Positions 51,364-62,936 are shown, counted from the first letter of the stretch. The stretch: DNA of 64,000 nucleotides from Acidocella aquatica (GCF_030160635.1 NZ_BSOS01000065.1:209930-273929); one strand, 5' to 3'. Notes: a model not told the origin generated them from the sequence alone. Translations and numbers: made by a program.

Positions 51364-52512
51364 GTGGTTGACCCTGTGGCAGTGCCCAAGCGCGGCAAGA
51401 AGCGGTGGATATTTGGCGGGCTCGCGCTCCTCCTCATAGGCTTCATCTGGTATCGCCACTCTGGCACCGGCCCCGGCGCGCATAAGCCCGCGCCCCAGGC
51501 CGTGGGCGTTGCCAAGGCTGTCAGCGGGCCGATGCCCGTGGTGCTCGATGAACTCGGCACCGTCACCCCTACCGCCACCGTCACCATATTGCCGCAGCTC
51601 AGCGGCTATCTCACCCAGGTTGCCTTCACCGAGGGCGAGAGCGTCACCCAGGGCCAGTTCCTCGCCGAGATCGACCCGCGCCCTTATCAGATCCAGCTTG
51701 AGCAATATCAGGCCGCGCTGGCGAAGGACACGGCGGCCCTCGGCCAGGCGAAATCAGACCTCGCGCGCTACCAGATTCTCGCCCGTCAGGACTCCATCTC
51801 CGCCCAGCAGGTGGCCGACCAGACCTTTCTCGTCGCGCAGGACACCGCCGCCACCAAATCCGACCAGGCGAACATCGACCAGGCCAGGCTCAACCTCGCC
51901 TATTGCCACATCACCTCGCCGGTGGCGGGCAAGGTCGGCCTGCGGCTGGTGGACCCCGGCAATTACGTCACCCCGGGCAGCAGCACCGGCATCGCCGTGG
52001 TCACCACCATGTCGCCGACCACGGTGATCTTCTCCGTGGCGCAGGCCGATCTGGCGCCAGTGCTGGTGCGGCTGGGGCAGGGGGCCACACTCCCCGCCAC
52101 CGCCTACGCCAGCGATGATACCACCAGGCTGGAAGACGGCACCCTGAGTGCCGTGGACAATCAGGTGGACACCGCCACCGGCATGGTGAAGCTGCGCGCC
52201 AAATTCGCCAATGCGGATGGCGCGCTCTTTCCCAATGAGTTCGTCAACATCCATTTGCTGGTGAACACCCTGCAAAGCGCCACGCTGGTGCCCTCACAGG
52301 CCGTGCAGACCGGCGCCCCGGGGACTTATGTTTATGTCCTCAACGCCGATAACACTGTGCGCGTGCAGCCGGTCACCACCGGCCCCACCGATGGCACCAA
52401 CACCGTCATCACCAAGGGCATCACCCCCGGCGACGTGGTGGTGACCGATGGTGTGGACCGCCTGAGCGATGGCGCCAAGGTCAGCGTGGCCGCGCCCGCC
52501 GCCACCCCGTGA
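51364..52512 (+). CDS. RND efflux periplasmic adaptor subunit
   Basis: Membrane-fusion protein of 382 residues of the MdtA/AcrA type. One N-terminal membrane helix ([16 protein letters not shown]) is followed by the lipoyl half-motif [21 protein letters not shown], a helical hairpin (about residues 115-175) with [17 protein letters not shown], and beta-barrel segments. The start GTG 51364 has GGGGAG upstream. It overlaps the first permease gene by four bases, so adaptor, two permeases and outer-membrane channel are one operon. The architecture matches MdtABC systems. Confidence 0.93.
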   Translation: MVDPVAVPKRGKKRWIFGGLALLLIGFIWYRHSGTGPGAHKPAPQAVGVAKAVSGPMPVVLDELGTVTPTATVTILPQLSGYLTQVAFTEGESVTQGQFLAEIDPRPYQIQLEQYQAALAKDTAALGQAKSDLARYQILARQDSISAQQVADQTFLVAQDTAATKSDQANIDQARLNLAYCHITSPVAGKVGLRLVDPGNYVTPGSSTGIAVVTTMSPTTVIFSVAQADLAPVLVRLGQGATLPATAYASDDTTRLEDGTLSAVDNQVDTATGMVKLRAKFANADGALFPNEFVNIHLLVNTLQSATLVPSQAVQTGAPGTYVYVLNADNTVRVQPVTTGPTDGTNTVITKGITPGDVVVTDGVDRLSDGAKVSVAAPAATP

Positions 52513-55500
52513 ATCCCTCCAGGGTTTTTATCCTGCGGCCGGTGGCGACCTCGCTGCTGATGCTCGCCTTTGTTCTGGTCGGGCTGGTCGCGTTCAAATA
52601 TTTGCCCGTCTCGGCGCTGCCTGATGTCACCTACCCCACCATCCAGGTGCAGACCTTCTACCCCGGCGCCTCGCCGCAGGTGATGACATCTTCCATCACC
52701 GCGCCGCTGGAGCGCCAGCTTGGCCAGATGGAAGGGCTGAACCAGATGTCCTCGGCCAGCTCCGCCGGGGCTTCGGTCATCACCTTGCAGTTCAACCTCT
52801 CGCTGAGCCTGGATATCGCGGAGCAGGAGGTGCAGGCGGCGATCAACGCGGCGGGCAACCTGCTGCCCGCTGATCTTCCCGCGCCGCCGGTCTACGCCAA
52901 GGTGAACCCCGCCGACGCGCCGGTGCTCACGCTGGCGATCACTTCCAAAACCATGAACCTGACCGATGTGGAATCGCTTGCCAACTCCCGCCTGGCGGCG
53001 CGCATCTCGGAGGTTCCCGGTGTCGGCCTGGTGACGGTGAGCGGCGGCAACACGCCTTCGGTGCGTGTCGAGGTGAACCCGCAGGCGCTCGCCGCCTATG
53101 GCCTCAGCCTGGACAATATCCGCACGCTCATCGGCAATCTCAACGTCAACACGCCCAAAGGCAGCTTCTCCGGCCCCACGCAGAGCTACACCATCAACGA
53201 TAACGACCAGATCACCCGCGCCGCCGAATATGAGAAGATCGTGGTGGCGTATAAAAACGGCACGCCGGTTTATCTGGGCGATGTCGCCAGGATCATCGCC
53301 GCCCCCGAGAACGCCGAGCTGGGCGCCTGGGCCAACCGCACGCCGGCCATCATCCTCAACGTGCAGCGCCAGCCCAACGCCAATGTCATCGCCACGGTGG
53401 ACGCGATAAAGCGTGAGCTGCCCAGCCTCACCGCGGGCCTTCCGGCGGCGATGGTGGTCAGCGTCATGAGCGACGGCACAACCTCCATCCGCGCCTCGGT
53501 CAGCGATGCCGAGTTCGAGCTGGCCCTGAGCATCGGCCTCGTCATCGCCGTCATCTTCGTGTTTCTGCGCAACATGCGGGCCACTATCATCCCCAGCATC
53601 TCCGTGCCGGTCTCGCTCATCGGCACGCTGGCGTTCATGTATCTGAGCCATTTCTCCATCGACAATCTCTCCCTGATGGCGCTGATCGTGGCGACCGGCT
53701 TCGTGGTGGATGACTCCATCGTGATGATCGAGAATATCTCCCGCTACATTGAAATGGGTGAGCCTCCGCTGCAGGCGGCGCTGAAGGGCGCTGGCCAGAT
53801 CGGCTTCACCATCATCTCGCTCACCGTCTCGCTCATCGCGGTGCTCATCCCGCTGCTGTTCATGGGCGATGTCGTGGGGCGGCTGTTCTCCGAATTCGCG
53901 GTGACTTTGGCGATCACCATCATCATCTCCGCCGTGGTCTCGCTCACCCTGGTGCCGATGCTCTGCGCGCGCCTGCTGCACAAAAAAGGCGAGGATACAC
54001 CTTCACGTTTCGAGGCGTGGAACGAGCGCCAGTTCAACCGCCTGCTCGCCGCCTACGGGCGCGGGCTGGAGCGCGTGCTGGCCCATGCGCGCCTCACCCT
54101 CGCGGTGGCCGTCGGCACGCTGGTGCTCACGATCGCGCTCTATGCGTTCATCCCCAAGGGGTTTTTCCCGGTGCAGGATACCGGCGTCATCGCGGGCATT
54201 TCCCAGGGGGCGCAAACCACCTCCTACGCCGCCATGGCCCAGCACCAGCAGGCACTGGCCGATGCGCTCTTGAAAGACAAAGATGTTGTCAGCCTGACTT
54301 CCTACATCGGCGTTGACGGCAGCAACACCACGCTCAATCAGGGGCGCTTTCTCATCAACCTGAAGCCCCGGGGCGCGCGCAGCTCCAGCGCTGCCCAGAT
54401 CATCCCGCGCCTGCTTCAGGAAAGTGCCGGCGTGCCGGGCATTTCGCTCTATCTGCAACCGGTGCAGAGCCTCACGCTCAACACCACCGTCAGCCCGGCG
54501 CAATATCAGTTCGTGCTGCAAAGCCCATCGCAGAGCGCTTTCACCACCTACGTTCCAGCCCTCATGGCCAAACTGCGCGCGCTGCCGCAGCTCACCGATG
54601 TCGCGAGCCAGCTGCAGGCCGCGGGCAACTCCGTTTTCATCAACATAGACCGCACCAACGCCGCCCGCTTTGGCATCACCCCCGCCACCGTGGACAGCGC
54701 CTTGTATGACGCGTTCGGCCAGCGGATCATCTCCACCATCTTTACCCAGACTGACCAATACCGTGTGATTCTCACGGTGGACCCAGCGAAAATGACGAGC
54801 CTCGCCTCGCTGGGCAACATCTATCTGCCCTCCTCCTCGGCCACCGGCGGGCAGGTGCCGCTCTCGGCCATCGCCACGTTCACCCGCCAGCCTGAGCCCT
54901 TGGTGCTGGAGCATCTCGGCCAGTTTCCCGCCAGCACCATCTCCTTCAACCTCGCCCCCGGCGCCTCGCTCGGCGGCGCGGTGAACGCGATCACGCGGGC
55001 GGAAAAATCCCTCAACTTCCCGCCCGCGGTGACAACAAATTTCGCGGGCGCCGCGCAGGCTTTCCAGAACTCGCTGGATAATGAGGTCTTCCTGCTGCTG
55101 GCGGCCCTCATCGCCGTTTATATCGTGCTTGGCGTGCTCTATGAGAGTTTCATCCACCCGGTCACCATCATCTCCACGCTGCCTTCGGCGGGCGTGGGCG
55201 CGCTGGTGTTTCTCTGGCTGGCCGGTGATGGCCTCGATGTCATCGGTATCATCGGCATCGTGCTGCTCATCGGCATCGTGAAGAAAAACGCGATCATGAT
55301 GATCGATTTCGCCCTGCATGCCGAGCGCAATGAGGGTAAATCCCCTCGCGATGCGATTTATGAAGCCTGTATGCTGCGCCTGCGCCCTATTCTGATGACC
55401 ACGCTGGCGGCCATGTTCTCCGGCCTCCCCCTCATCCTTGCCGGTGGCATGGGCTCCGAGCTGCGCCAGCCGCTCGGCCTCGCGATCATCGGCGGGCTGG

Positions 55501-55586
55501 CGGTCAGCCAGGTGCTTACATTGTTCACCACGCCGGTCATCTATCTGGCGTTTGACAATCTCTCCCGCCGCCTGAAACCGGCATGA
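52509..55586 (+). CDS. RND efflux permease, MdtB-like
   Basis: An inner-membrane proton/drug antiporter of 1025 residues with twelve membrane helices and two large periplasmic loops. Seen: [20 protein letters not shown] at the start, [34 protein letters not shown] in TM4 with two Asp residues for proton relay, and [16 protein letters not shown] in TM10. MdtB and MdtC work as a heterotrimer in E. coli; here the second permease is encoded next, so a similar mixed trimer is plausible. It overlaps both neighbours by four bases. Confidence 0.93.
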   Translation: MNPSRVFILRPVATSLLMLAFVLVGLVAFKYLPVSALPDVTYPTIQVQTFYPGASPQVMTSSITAPLERQLGQMEGLNQMSSASSAGASVITLQFNLSLSLDIAEQEVQAAINAAGNLLPADLPAPPVYAKVNPADAPVLTLAITSKTMNLTDVESLANSRLAARISEVPGVGLVTVSGGNTPSVRVEVNPQALAAYGLSLDNIRTLIGNLNVNTPKGSFSGPTQSYTINDNDQITRAAEYEKIVVAYKNGTPVYLGDVARIIAAPENAELGAWANRTPAIILNVQRQPNANVIATVDAIKRELPSLTAGLPAAMVVSVMSDGTTSIRASVSDAEFELALSIGLVIAVIFVFLRNMRATIIPSISVPVSLIGTLAFMYLSHFSIDNLSLMALIVATGFVVDDSIVMIENISRYIEMGEPPLQAALKGAGQIGFTIISLTVSLIAVLIPLLFMGDVVGRLFSEFAVTLAITIIISAVVSLTLVPMLCARLLHKKGEDTPSRFEAWNERQFNRLLAAYGRGLERVLAHARLTLAVAVGTLVLTIALYAFIPKGFFPVQDTGVIAGISQGAQTTSYAAMAQHQQALADALLKDKDVVSLTSYIGVDGSNTTLNQGRFLINLKPRGARSSSAAQIIPRLLQESAGVPGISLYLQPVQSLTLNTTVSPAQYQFVLQSPSQSAFTTYVPALMAKLRALPQLTDVASQLQAAGNSVFINIDRTNAARFGITPATVDSALYDAFGQRIISTIFTQTDQYRVILTVDPAKMTSLASLGNIYLPSSSATGGQVPLSAIATFTRQPEPLVLEHLGQFPASTISFNLAPGASLGGAVNAITRAEKSLNFPPAVTTNFAGAAQAFQNSLDNEVFLLLAALIAVYIVLGVLYESFIHPVTIISTLPSAGVGALVFLWLAGDGLDVIGIIGIVLLIGIVKKNAIMMIDFALHAERNEGKSPRDAIYEACMLRLRPILMTTLAAMFSGLPLILAGGMGSELRQPLGLAIIGGLAVSQVLTLFTTPVIYLAFDNLSRRLKPA

Positions 55587-58500
55587 ACCTCTCGTCGATC
55601 TTCATCCGCCGCCCGGTCGCCACCACGCTGCTGACGCTCGGCATCGCCCTCTCCGGCGCGCTGGCCTTCTTCAAGCTTCCCGTGGCGCCGCTGCCGCAGA
55701 TTTCCTTCCCCACCATCCAGGTCCAGGCCAACATGGCCGGCGCCAGCCCGGACACCATGGCCGCCACCGTGGCCGAACCGCTGGAACGCCACCTCGGCAC
55801 CATCGCCGATGTCACCGAGATGACCTCGCAATCAGGCATCGGCGTCACGCGCATCGTCCTGCAATTCGGGCTGGACCGCAGCATAGACGGCGCGGCGCGC
55901 GACGTGGAGGCGGCCATCCAGGCCTCGCGGGCAGACCTGCCGAGCACCCTGCGCGCCAACCCGCAATACGAGAAATTCAATCCCGCCGACGCGCCGATCA
56001 TGGTGCTGGCGCTCACCTCCAAAACCATGACCCCCGGCCAGCTCTACGACGCGGCTGATACCGTGTTGCAGCAGCAGTTCTCGCAGATTGACGGCGTGGG
56101 CAATGTCGAACTCGGCGGCTCCGCGCTGCCCGCCGTGCGGGTGGAGCTGCAGCCGGGGCCGCTCGCCAAATACGGCATCGGGCTGGAGGATGTGCGCGCG
56201 GCCCTGGCGGCCGCGAACGCGAACGCGCCAAAGGGATATTTCAACGCCGGCGGCATGCGCTACCAAATCTACACCAACGACCAGGCCAGCGTGGCCGCGC
56301 AATACCGCGATCTGGTGGTCGCCTACCGCAACGGCCAGGCGGTGAAACTCTCCGATGTCGCCCAGGTCACCAACGCGGTGGAAAACCTGCACAATGCGGG
56401 GCTCTACAACGGCCAGCACGCGGTGCTGGTCATCATCCACCCCAGCCCGGATGCCAATGTCATCCGCACCGTGGACCAGCTGCGCGCGATGCTCCCCACC
56501 CTGCGCGCCGCCCTGCCGCCCGCGATCAATTTCAGTATCGCGATGGACCGCTCGCAATCCATCCGTGCCGCGCTCGCCGACACTGAGCGCACCCTCTTCA
56601 TCGCGGTGCTGCTGGTGGTGGCTGTGGTGTTCGTGTTTCTGCGCTCGCCGCGCGCGACACTCATCCCTGGCATCGCGGTGCCCATCTCGATCATCGGCAC
56701 TTTCGGGCCGATGTATCTGCTCGGCTTTTCCGTGGACAATCTCTCCCTCATGGCGCTCACCATCGCCACCGGCTTCGTGGTGGACGACGCGGTGGTGGTG
56801 GTGGAGAACACCATGCGCCACCTGGAGGACGGCATGGAGCCGTTTGAGGCCGCCCTGCGCGGCAGCGCCGAGGTGAGCTTTACTGTGCTGTCCATGAGCC
56901 TTTCGCTCATCGCGGTGTTCACGCCCATTCTGCTGATGCCCGGCCTGCTTGGCCGATTGTTTCAGGAATTCGCCGAGACCCTCTCGATCACCATCCTCAT
57001 CTCGCTGCTCGTCTCGCTCACCGTCACACCCATGCTCTGCGCGAAGTTCCTCCGCCTGGAGCCGCCGGGCAAAAGGCCAAACCGCCTGGTGCGCTGGCTG
57101 GAGAGCGCCTTCAACGCCACGCTGGAGGGTTACGCCCGCTCGCTGCGCTGGGCCCTGCGCCACGCCAGGCTGGTCGGCGCCGCCCTGGTGTTCACCATTT
57201 TCCTCAACGTGTTCCTCTTCATCGTGGTGCCAAAAGGGTTTTTCCCCGAGCAGGACACGGGGCTGGTGATCGGCACCGTGCAGGCCGACCAGAGCATCTC
57301 CTTCCCGCTGATGAAGCAGAAACTCACCGAGCTGGAAGCCATCGTGCAGCACGACCCCGGCGTTGCCTCGGCCGCCGGGTTCACCGGCGGGCGCGCCACC
57401 AACAGCGGGTTTCTCTTCATCACCCTCAAGCCCATCGCGCAGCGCCATGTTTCGGCCACCGCCATCGTCGCGCGGCTGCGCCAACCGCTGGCGCGCATCG
57501 CGGGCGTGCAGACCTTCCTCGTCCCGGCGCAGGATCTGCGGGTCGGCGGACGCTCCAGCAATGCCGAATATCAGTACACGCTCAAAAGCGACGATCCCGA
57601 TGCGCTGAACATCTGGATTCCCAAAATCATCGCGGCGCTGAAACAACAGAAAAGCCTCGTTGATGTCAGCTCCGACCTGCAACAAGGCGGGCTGGAGACC
57701 AACATCGTCATCAACCGCGCGCAGGCGGCGCGCATGAGCATCACCCCCAGCCAGATTGACAACACGCTCTACGACGCCTTCGGCCAGCGCGCCGTCTCCA
57801 CCATTTATAACGAGCTGAACCAGTATCAGGTGGTGATGGAGCTGGCGCCGCAATACCAAAGCACCCCGGCCGATCTCTCGCGCATCTATATCTCCACCTC
57901 CGGCGGCGTGGCGAGCGGCACATCGCAGACCAACGCCCCCGCCGGCACCGTGCTCGCCAGCACAAAGGCCGCCAGCGCCAGCGGCACGGTGGCCAGCGTG
58001 GCGCTCGATTCGGCGACCAACGCCGCGATCAACGCCATTGCCGCCAGCGGCAAATCCGGTGCCTCCTCGGGCAGCGCCGTGAGCACCCATGCCGAAACCA
58101 TGGTGCCGCTCTCCGCCATCGCCAGCTATGCGCCCGGCTCCACGCCCATCGCCGTGAACCATGACGGCGGGCGCGTCGCCGCCACCATCTCCTTCAACCT
58201 GCCCGCTGGAGTCGCACTCGGCACCGCGGCCGCCACCATCACCCGCACCATGAGCGATCTGGACGTGCCGCTCACCATCACCGGCAGTTTCGCGGGCACC
58301 GCCGCCGCCTTCCAGTCCACCGCCAGCGCCGAGCCGCTGATCATCCTGGCGGCCCTGGCCGCGGTTTATATCGTGCTGGGCATTCTCTACGAGAGCACGA
58401 TGCACCCGCTCACCATCCTCTCCACCATCCCCTCCGCCGGGGTGGGCGCCACGCTTTTTCTGCTGGTGCTCAACGTGCCGCTCACCATCATCGCGCTCAT

Positions 58501-58879
58501 CGGCGTCATCCTGCTCATCGGCATCGTGAAGAAAAACGCCATCCTGATGATCGACTTCGCCCTGCAGCTTGAGCGCGGCCAGGGCCTCTCGCCCGAGGAT
58601 GCGATCTATCAGGCCGCCACCTTGCGCTTCCGCCCGATCATGATGACCACCTTCGCCGCCGCGCTGGGCGCGCTGCCGCTGGCCATCGGCCTTGGCCAGG
58701 GCGCCTCGCTGCGCCAGCCGCTGGGCCTTACCATCATCGGCGGCCTCATCGTCAGCCAGGCGCTCACCCTTTATACCACCCCCGTTATTTATTTATGGCT
58801 GGACCGGCTCGCCACCCGCCTGCGCGGCCGGCCAGACACCGCCGTGCCGCGCGCGGGCAGTATTGTGGAGGCACGATGA
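55583..58879 (+). CDS. RND efflux permease, MdtC-like, with low-complexity insert
   Basis: A second RND permease of 1098 residues, about 70 longer than its partner. TM4 has [20 protein letters not shown] and TM10 has [20 protein letters not shown], so the proton-relay residues are intact. Between about residues 774 and 840, in the second periplasmic loop just before PLSAIASY, it holds an insert made mainly of Ala, Ser, Gly and Thr that the first permease lacks. The insert is in frame and matches local base composition. It overlaps the outer-membrane gene by four bases. Confidence 0.92.
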   Translation: MNLSSIFIRRPVATTLLTLGIALSGALAFFKLPVAPLPQISFPTIQVQANMAGASPDTMAATVAEPLERHLGTIADVTEMTSQSGIGVTRIVLQFGLDRSIDGAARDVEAAIQASRADLPSTLRANPQYEKFNPADAPIMVLALTSKTMTPGQLYDAADTVLQQQFSQIDGVGNVELGGSALPAVRVELQPGPLAKYGIGLEDVRAALAAANANAPKGYFNAGGMRYQIYTNDQASVAAQYRDLVVAYRNGQAVKLSDVAQVTNAVENLHNAGLYNGQHAVLVIIHPSPDANVIRTVDQLRAMLPTLRAALPPAINFSIAMDRSQSIRAALADTERTLFIAVLLVVAVVFVFLRSPRATLIPGIAVPISIIGTFGPMYLLGFSVDNLSLMALTIATGFVVDDAVVVVENTMRHLEDGMEPFEAALRGSAEVSFTVLSMSLSLIAVFTPILLMPGLLGRLFQEFAETLSITILISLLVSLTVTPMLCAKFLRLEPPGKRPNRLVRWLESAFNATLEGYARSLRWALRHARLVGAALVFTIFLNVFLFIVVPKGFFPEQDTGLVIGTVQADQSISFPLMKQKLTELEAIVQHDPGVASAAGFTGGRATNSGFLFITLKPIAQRHVSATAIVARLRQPLARIAGVQTFLVPAQDLRVGGRSSNAEYQYTLKSDDPDALNIWIPKIIAALKQQKSLVDVSSDLQQGGLETNIVINRAQAARMSITPSQIDNTLYDAFGQRAVSTIYNELNQYQVVMELAPQYQSTPADLSRIYISTSGGVASGTSQTNAPAGTVLASTKAASASGTVASVALDSATNAAINAIAASGKSGASSGSAVSTHAETMVPLSAIASYAPGSTPIAVNHDGGRVAATISFNLPAGVALGTAAATITRTMSDLDVPLTITGSFAGTAAAFQSTASAEPLIILAALAAVYIVLGILYESTMHPLTILSTIPSAGVGATLFLLVLNVPLTIIALIGVILLIGIVKKNAILMIDFALQLERGQGLSPEDAIYQAATLRFRPIMMTTFAAALGALPLAIGLGQGASLRQPLGLTIIGGLIVSQALTLYTTPVIYLWLDRLATRLRGRPDTAVPRAGSIVEAR

Positions 58880-60321
58880 AACCGATGACCAAATGGGCGT
58901 TCAGCCTCCTCGGCCTTCTTGGCCTCACGGGCTGCATGGTGGGGCCTGACTACCACCGCCCGCAGCTGGCCATGCCCGCCGGCTACAAGGCGGCGGCTGG
59001 CTGGGTGCGGGCCACACCTGCCGACTCCGCACCCAAGGGCGATTGGTGGCAGGCGTTCGGCGATGCGCAGCTTGACCAGCTGGAGCCCCAGGTGGCGGTG
59101 AACAATGCGACCCTGCTGGCCGATTATGACGCCTATCAACAATCGTTGGAGATTGTGCAGGAGGCACGCGGCGGGTTGTTCCCGAGCCTCGGCCTCACCG
59201 GCAGCGCGACGCGGGCCAAGCAGGGCACCAGCGGCCTCACCACCGGGCCGCGCACCTCCGGCACGTTTGAGGGCAGCGCCGGTTGGACACCTGACATATG
59301 GGGCAAGATCCGCCGCCAGGTGCAGGGGGATGTGGCGGCGGCGCAGGTCAGCGCCGCCGACCTCGCCAACGCCACCTTGAGCGCCCAGGCCGCGCTGGCG
59401 GCTGATTATGTAGACCTGCGCGCCGCTGACGCCGCAATCGCGCTCTACCAGGCCACCGTCGCGGCCGACACGCGCAGCCTGCAGATCACTCAAAACCAGG
59501 CGGCGGCAGGCGTTGCCGCTCCCTCCGATGTCATCACCGCACGGGCCCAGCTTGACGCCGCGCAGGCCCAGCTCATCAATGCCGGGGTGGCGCGCGCGCA
59601 ATATGAACACGCCATCGCCGTATTGGCCGGGCAGATGCCCGAGACCTTCAGCCTGCCTCCCGCGCCGCAGATCACCATGGTGCCGCTCGCCCCGCCCGGC
59701 GTGCCCAGCGCCTTGCTGCAACGCCGGCCCGACATCGCCGCCGCCGAGCGCGCCATGGCGGAGGCCAACGCCAAAATCGGCATCGCGGAGGGGGCCTATT
59801 ACCCTGATTTAAGCCTCACGGCGCTGGGCGGCTACGCGGCGGACCCTATTGGCGGGCTGTTTTCGGTAAGCAACAGCCTGTGGTCGCTGGGGGCCAGCGT
59901 CTCGGCCACCCTGTTCGAGGGCGGCACCCGCAGCGCCAGCGTGCGCGCGGCGGAATTCGCCTATGACCAAAGCGTGCAGACCTACCGCCAAACCGTGCTG
60001 AGCGCCTTCCAGGGCGTGGAGAACGACCTCTCGAACCTGCGGATTTTGGCGGCACAGGCCGATGTGGAGGCCCGCGCCGTGGCCGACGCGCAAAGCGCGC
60101 TGCGGATTGCGCTCAACCAGTATCAGGCCGGCACCGTTAATTACACCACGGTGGTGAGCGCCCAGGTCATCCTGCTGGGCGACCAGCAGGCTGAGCTTGC
60201 CGTGCAACAAAACCGCCTGCTGGCCAGTGTTGCCCTGTTTCAGGACCTGGGCGGCGGATTTCAGGCATCTGCCCTGCCTTCGGCGGGGGTGATCCAGGCC
60301 AAACTGCCCTTTGCGCCTTAA
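58876..60321 (+). CDS. outer-membrane efflux lipoprotein, NodT/OprM-like
   Basis: The channel component of the tripartite pump, 481 residues. A lipoprotein signal peptide ends in the lipobox LTGC (Cys at residue 20 by my count), followed by GPDYHRPQ, the family's typical start. Two repeated halves contain helical pairs such as LANATLSAQAALAADYVDLR and the VPSALLQRRPDIAAAERAM motif. ATG 58876 overlaps the permease stop by four bases. This closes the RND operon. Confidence 0.93.
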   Translation: MKPMTKWAFSLLGLLGLTGCMVGPDYHRPQLAMPAGYKAAAGWVRATPADSAPKGDWWQAFGDAQLDQLEPQVAVNNATLLADYDAYQQSLEIVQEARGGLFPSLGLTGSATRAKQGTSGLTTGPRTSGTFEGSAGWTPDIWGKIRRQVQGDVAAAQVSAADLANATLSAQAALAADYVDLRAADAAIALYQATVAADTRSLQITQNQAAAGVAAPSDVITARAQLDAAQAQLINAGVARAQYEHAIAVLAGQMPETFSLPPAPQITMVPLAPPGVPSALLQRRPDIAAAERAMAEANAKIGIAEGAYYPDLSLTALGGYAADPIGGLFSVSNSLWSLGASVSATLFEGGTRSASVRAAEFAYDQSVQTYRQTVLSAFQGVENDLSNLRILAAQADVEARAVADAQSALRIALNQYQAGTVNYTTVVSAQVILLGDQQAELAVQQNRLLASVALFQDLGGGFQASALPSAGVIQAKLPFAP

Positions 60322-60487
60322 TTCATTGTTTGTGGTCCAGGCAAAACTGGCGTATAGGGTGGCCACGGCGCTTTTCGTTTCTTGTTGTTGCGTGTTTTCT
60401 CTGCTTTTGCGGTTCGACGCTTCCCCAACAATCTGAAGAGTATTTTGGCCTGCATGTTGCGGGTCGCTGTTTGTTAGGAGATGCGAC
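60322..60487 (+). other. leader region of the cold-shock gene
   Basis: A 166-base gene-free stretch between the efflux operon and the cold-shock gene. It is T-rich on the plus strand and ends in TTAGGAGATGCGAC before the ATG. Long leaders that fold differently in the cold are known for cspA-type genes; whether this one acts so cannot be read from the sequence. No terminator hairpin for the efflux operon is obvious. Confidence 0.4.
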
Positions 60488-60694
60488 ATGGCATCAGGTA
60501 CAGTGAAGTGGTTTAACGCAACCAAGGGTTATGGTTTCATCCAGCCCGACGACGGCTCCAAGGATGTGTTCGTGCATATCTCGGCTGTTGAGCGTTCCAG
60601 CCTTGGCACCCTGAACGAGGGCCAGAAGATTCGTTACGAGATTCAGGCTGGCCAGCAGGGCAAGCTCTCGGCGGAAAATCTGCAGGCCGGCTAA
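60488..60694 (+). CDS. cold-shock protein
   Basis: A 68-residue single cold-shock domain that binds single-stranded nucleic acid. Both RNA-binding motifs are present: [10 protein letters not shown] (RNP1) and VFVHIS (RNP2). The sequence begins [16 protein letters not shown], as in CspA-family proteins, which act as RNA chaperones. AGGAG precedes the ATG. A strong intrinsic terminator follows, so it is a single-gene unit. Confidence 0.95.
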   Translation: MASGTVKWFNATKGYGFIQPDDGSKDVFVHISAVERSSLGTLNEGQKIRYEIQAGQQGKLSAENLQAG

Positions 60695-60712
60695 TCGCCG
60701 CTTGCTAAAGGG

Positions 60713-60745
60713 AAGGGCGGTGCAATTTGCACCGCCCTTTTTTTT
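60713..60745 (+). terminator. intrinsic terminator after the cold-shock gene
   Basis: A 12-bp stem (60713-60724 with 60728-60739) closes a 3-base ATT loop, and eight T residues run over 60738-60745. It starts 18 bases after the cold-shock stop. This is the clearest Rho-independent terminator in the window. Confidence 0.93.
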
Positions 60746-60868
60746 GCCTGCGGCCCAGGCGTCGCAACCCGTAGGCTTCTCAACCCCAGGTATCCTTATT
60801 ATAGTGGTTACGGGTGCCTTAATTGTTAAAGGCTTCCGGTTATGTCTTGGTGTCGCCGAATTAACCGA

Positions 60869-60882
60869 TTGATCCATGTCAA
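60869..60882. promoter_or_regulatory. FNR/FixK-like box upstream of cpaE
   Basis: TTGATCCATGTCAA matches the FNR/FixK consensus pattern TTGAT-N4-ATCAA with one change (G for A), and fits the looser FixK pattern. It lies about 63-76 bases before the cpaE ATG, a usual distance for an activator site. It is a single motif match, so function is a guess. Confidence 0.4.
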
Positions 60883-60944
60883 TGCGGCAAAAGCATGCGT
60901 AGCTGACGCTTCAAGCCGGAATCCAGGTGCAGGAGAATGAATAT

Positions 60945-62150
60945 ATGAGCGAAGCCGTTGAGCGTAATGAGCCCGTCCGCGCGCTGGAACTGGTTGCTTT
61001 CCTCACCGATCCCGATAGCCGCGATCTCGTGCAGTCGCTGGTCTTCGACCTGGAGTTGAAAAATGTCGTGGTCCGCCAAGGCGGTATCGATGACGCGCTC
61101 AACTTCGTGCAAACCCTCCCGTCCTGGCCGCATCAACTGCTGCTCGATATTGCCCAATCACCTTTGCCGCTGAGCGATATGAACCGCGTGGCTGATATTG
61201 CCGAACCCGGCACGCGGATCATCGTCGTGGGCGACCGCAATGATGTCGGCCTGTTCCGCGACCTTATGCAGCTTGGCGTTGCGGATTATCTGCTCAAACC
61301 CTTCACCCCGGCCATGCTGCGCCGTGGCCTCAACTTTGGGGCGCTGGCCAGCGAACCCGTCCGCGCGCCGCGCGCCGGCAAAACCCTTGCCGTCATTGGC
61401 GCGCGTGGCGGTGCTGGCACCTCGACCCTGGCCTGCAGCCTCGCCTGGCAGCTGGCGCATGGCTTTTCACGCCGCACCGTGGTGGTCGATCTGGATGTTT
61501 ACAACGGCGCGGTGAACCTGGTGTTCAACCTGCCGCCCAGCCAGGGGCTCGTGAGCGCGTTGCAAAACACCGCCGGGCTGGACCATCTGGCGCTGGAGAA
61601 AATCCTCACCCTCAGGGGGCCTCGCCTGTTCACGCTGACCGCGGATGTCGACCCCAGGGCCGCCGACCCGCTCACCCCGGACAGTTTGAAGGAGCTGCTT
61701 GCCGTCCTGGTCGACCATTTTCACTTCGTGGTGCTCGATGTGCCCGCCCGCAGCGGCGCCGTGGTGAACACCCTGCTGGAACAGAGCGACTTCGTTGTCA
61801 TGCTGGCAGACCCCACGATCCTCGCGGTGCGCAACGTCGCCCGGATATTGCGCGGCCGCGAAGCCGCGAACACGGCCCAACGGACCATATTGGTGGTCAA
61901 CAATCTCGCGCCAAAAACACCGGAGACCCTTACCAATGCGGCGATGGAAGCCGCGCTTGGCCGCGGCATCGACTATACGCTGCCCTACACCACCGGCCTG
62001 ACCAAGAGCCAGAACCTGGGCCGGCCGCAGGAATTTCTGCCCGCCGCCTACAGCAAGGCCGTGCTCGAGATCGCCACCGGCATCACCGGCGGCGGCGAAA
62101 AACAGGAGGAACAAACACCCTCCGTATGGAAGCGCATGTTCAGCAACTGA
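60945..62150 (+). CDS. cpaE: CpaE/TadZ-like pilus-assembly localisation ATPase
   Basis: A 401-residue protein. The first ~125 residues form a receiver-like domain with an aspartate at 68 (LLLDIA), followed by a ParA/MinD-like domain with ARGGAGTST (153-161), a Walker A variant that lacks the catalytic lysine, as known for CpaE. VVVDLDVYNGAVNLVF and VVLDVPARSGAVVNTLLEQ are the switch and Walker B regions. CpaE helps to place Flp/Tad pili at the pole. No other cpa/tad gene is in the window, so it may be an orphan. ATG 60945 has AGGAG 9 bases upstream. Confidence 0.85.
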   Translation: MSEAVERNEPVRALELVAFLTDPDSRDLVQSLVFDLELKNVVVRQGGIDDALNFVQTLPSWPHQLLLDIAQSPLPLSDMNRVADIAEPGTRIIVVGDRNDVGLFRDLMQLGVADYLLKPFTPAMLRRGLNFGALASEPVRAPRAGKTLAVIGARGGAGTSTLACSLAWQLAHGFSRRTVVVDLDVYNGAVNLVFNLPPSQGLVSALQNTAGLDHLALEKILTLRGPRLFTLTADVDPRAADPLTPDSLKELLAVLVDHFHFVVLDVPARSGAVVNTLLEQSDFVVMLADPTILAVRNVARILRGREAANTAQRTILVVNNLAPKTPETLTNAAMEAALGRGIDYTLPYTTGLTKSQNLGRPQEFLPAAYSKAVLEIATGITGGGEKQEEQTPSVWKRMFSN

Positions 62151-62283
62151 CCCGTGCCGGGTTGAAGTCCAATCATCGCCATTACGGGACAAAACTTGAA
62201 GGATTGCATGCAATGGAGCGGCAGGGCGGACAAAAAAACGGCGCCATGCGCGTAAGGGGCCACAATACCGGAGGACCGCGGCT

Positions 62284-62691
62284 GTGACGATGTCCTGGAA
62301 GAATGAGTTCTCCGTTGGCATTCAGGCGCTCGACGGCGAGCATAAAAAGATCATCAACATGATCAACGCCCTCGATGGGGCCATCGGGCGCCCGGAGGAG
62401 CAGCGCATCGTGCAGCAATCCCTGAGCGCGATGGCCGATTATGTCGGAAGGCATTTCCGCGCCGAGGAGGATGCGATGCATCTCGCGGGCTACAAGCTTC
62501 TGGAACCCCACCGCAAGACGCATAATGATTTCACCGCCGTGGTCATGGGCCTCGCCCGCCGCAAAAACCTCGAAGCGGTGGAACTGCAGCAAATCCTTGT
62601 GAACTGGCTGACCGAGCATATCCTCAAGATCGACAAGGATTATGCCGAGTCAGTTTCCACCTGGATGAACGCGCTCAAGCGCCAGCACTGA
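62284..62691 (+). CDS. bacteriohemerythrin
   Basis: A 135-residue oxygen-binding diiron protein. All seven expected ligands are present: His20, His57, Glu61, His76, His80, His112 and Asp117, in the order of the hemerythrin four-helix bundle. It could store or sense oxygen or deliver it to a partner. GTG 62284 has GGAGG 9 bases upstream; ATG 62290 is an alternative. It lies between cpaE and a chemoreceptor gene. Confidence 0.95.
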   Translation: MTMSWKNEFSVGIQALDGEHKKIINMINALDGAIGRPEEQRIVQQSLSAMADYVGRHFRAEEDAMHLAGYKLLEPHRKTHNDFTAVVMGLARRKNLEAVELQQILVNWLTEHILKIDKDYAESVSTWMNALKRQH

Positions 62692-62936
62692 ATCATCCAC
62701 CCTGATTAACAAGCACCGGGCTTGCCACGGCAACGTGGCAGGCCCGCTTCGCGTTGGCCCCGCGGGGAGGCATGTCTGCGCCCCGCTCACCTGCGCGAAT
62801 CTCAAAGGCGCGCGCCAAAATATCAGCTTGGATACGAATCATTAAACCTCCCCGTTCATAGTCAGCCGCACAGCATGAAGCGGCTCGCGGCGGTGGCGCT
62901 AATTCGGGTTGCGCGAAATCAGTAAGGAGCCAGCGC
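62692..62936. other. gap with a hairpin between hemerythrin and chemoreceptor genes
   Basis: A 245-base gene-free stretch. Arms 62718-62728 and 62735-62745 form an 11-bp stem with one G-T pair and a 6-base loop about 26 bases after the hemerythrin stop. No T-run follows. The rest has no clear signal except TAAGGAG before the next gene. Confidence 0.5.

Noticed and set aside
55832..58405. An 857-codon frame on the minus strand
   Set aside because: Shadow of the RND permease gene; repetitive His/Gly/Arg content and no recognisable fold.
62717..62746. Hairpin after the hemerythrin gene as an intrinsic terminator
   Set aside because: It has a good stem but no T-run, so I list it only as a hairpin in the gap.
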